Source of the DNA: M3007 sp046153695 | Lineage (GTDB): Bacteria > Bacteroidota > Bacteroidia > Chitinophagales > Saprospiraceae | DNA length: 14,072 nucleotides | Reading direction: 5' to 3' | NCBI GenBank assembly: GCA_046153695.1 | Contig: JBJXEZ010000107.1 | Location: 1-14,072 of the forward strand | Shown: in pieces, positions 14,061-14,072 of the stretch | Position numbering within the stretch: position 1 is the first letter of the stretch | How the letters are laid out: every line of letters begins with the position of its first letter | The notes under the pieces: model-generated | What the model was told of the DNA's origin: nothing | What the model saw: the letters and a program-made list of their open reading frames with translations, nothing else | Database searches by the model: none | Position numbers and translations under genes: made by a program

Positions 14061-14072
14061 TCCTCCTCCAAA

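Overview
The window looks like a chromosomal segment from a member of the Bacteroidota, most likely a Saprospiria-like lineage of moderate GC. Three things support this. Two genes encode proteins with C-terminal type IX secretion (T9SS) sorting domains, one of them with SprB-like and Ig-like modules. Several genes are preceded by the Bacteroidota promoter signature TTG-N19-21-TAnnTTTG. The amidophosphoribosyltransferase is of the long (about 630 aa) form I associate with this phylum. No tRNA, rRNA, CRISPR array, integrase or transposase was seen. Lineage is inferred from content only.

Layout, left to right. 1-1230 (+): a small secreted protein and an unrelated lipoprotein, each with its own promoter and 3' hairpin. 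1231-1658: a gene-poor interval with two strong rho-independent terminators, a duplicated GTTAACAArATTyAAAC motif and possibly a short untranslated transcript. 1659-3941 (+): a secreted PQQ-type glucose/sorbosone dehydrogenase beta-propeller with a T9SS tail, then a small secreted protein with a good promoter, closed by a 14-bp terminator. 4020-4362: a hairpin-rich interval. 4363-7074 (+): a large T9SS-exported adhesin-like protein with two PKD-like and 2.4 HYR-like repeats, interrupted by an in-frame TAG at codon 64 and running 15 codons past its sorting domain. 7036-7548 (-): an unrecognised cytoplasmic protein, convergent with and overlapping the previous gene. 7818-10505 (-): purF-type amidophosphoribosyltransferase, preceded in the same direction by an outer-membrane beta-barrel protein. 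10628-13026 (+): an M3 oligoendopeptidase followed 17 bp later by a secreted DUF4159 protein, likely one operon. 13114-13932 (-): a two-domain protein, pentapeptide repeats plus a TIR/deoxyribosyltransferase-like fold. Repeat-like intergenic DNA lies on both sides of it.

Most of the window is ordinary cell-envelope and housekeeping content rather than one integrated system. Four things deserve attention: the amber-interrupted T9SS gene with its near-identical tandem repeats and probable stop loss; the pentapeptide/TIR-like protein; the structured intergenic intervals at 1231-1658 and 4020-4362; and the edge repeat near 13990-14060.
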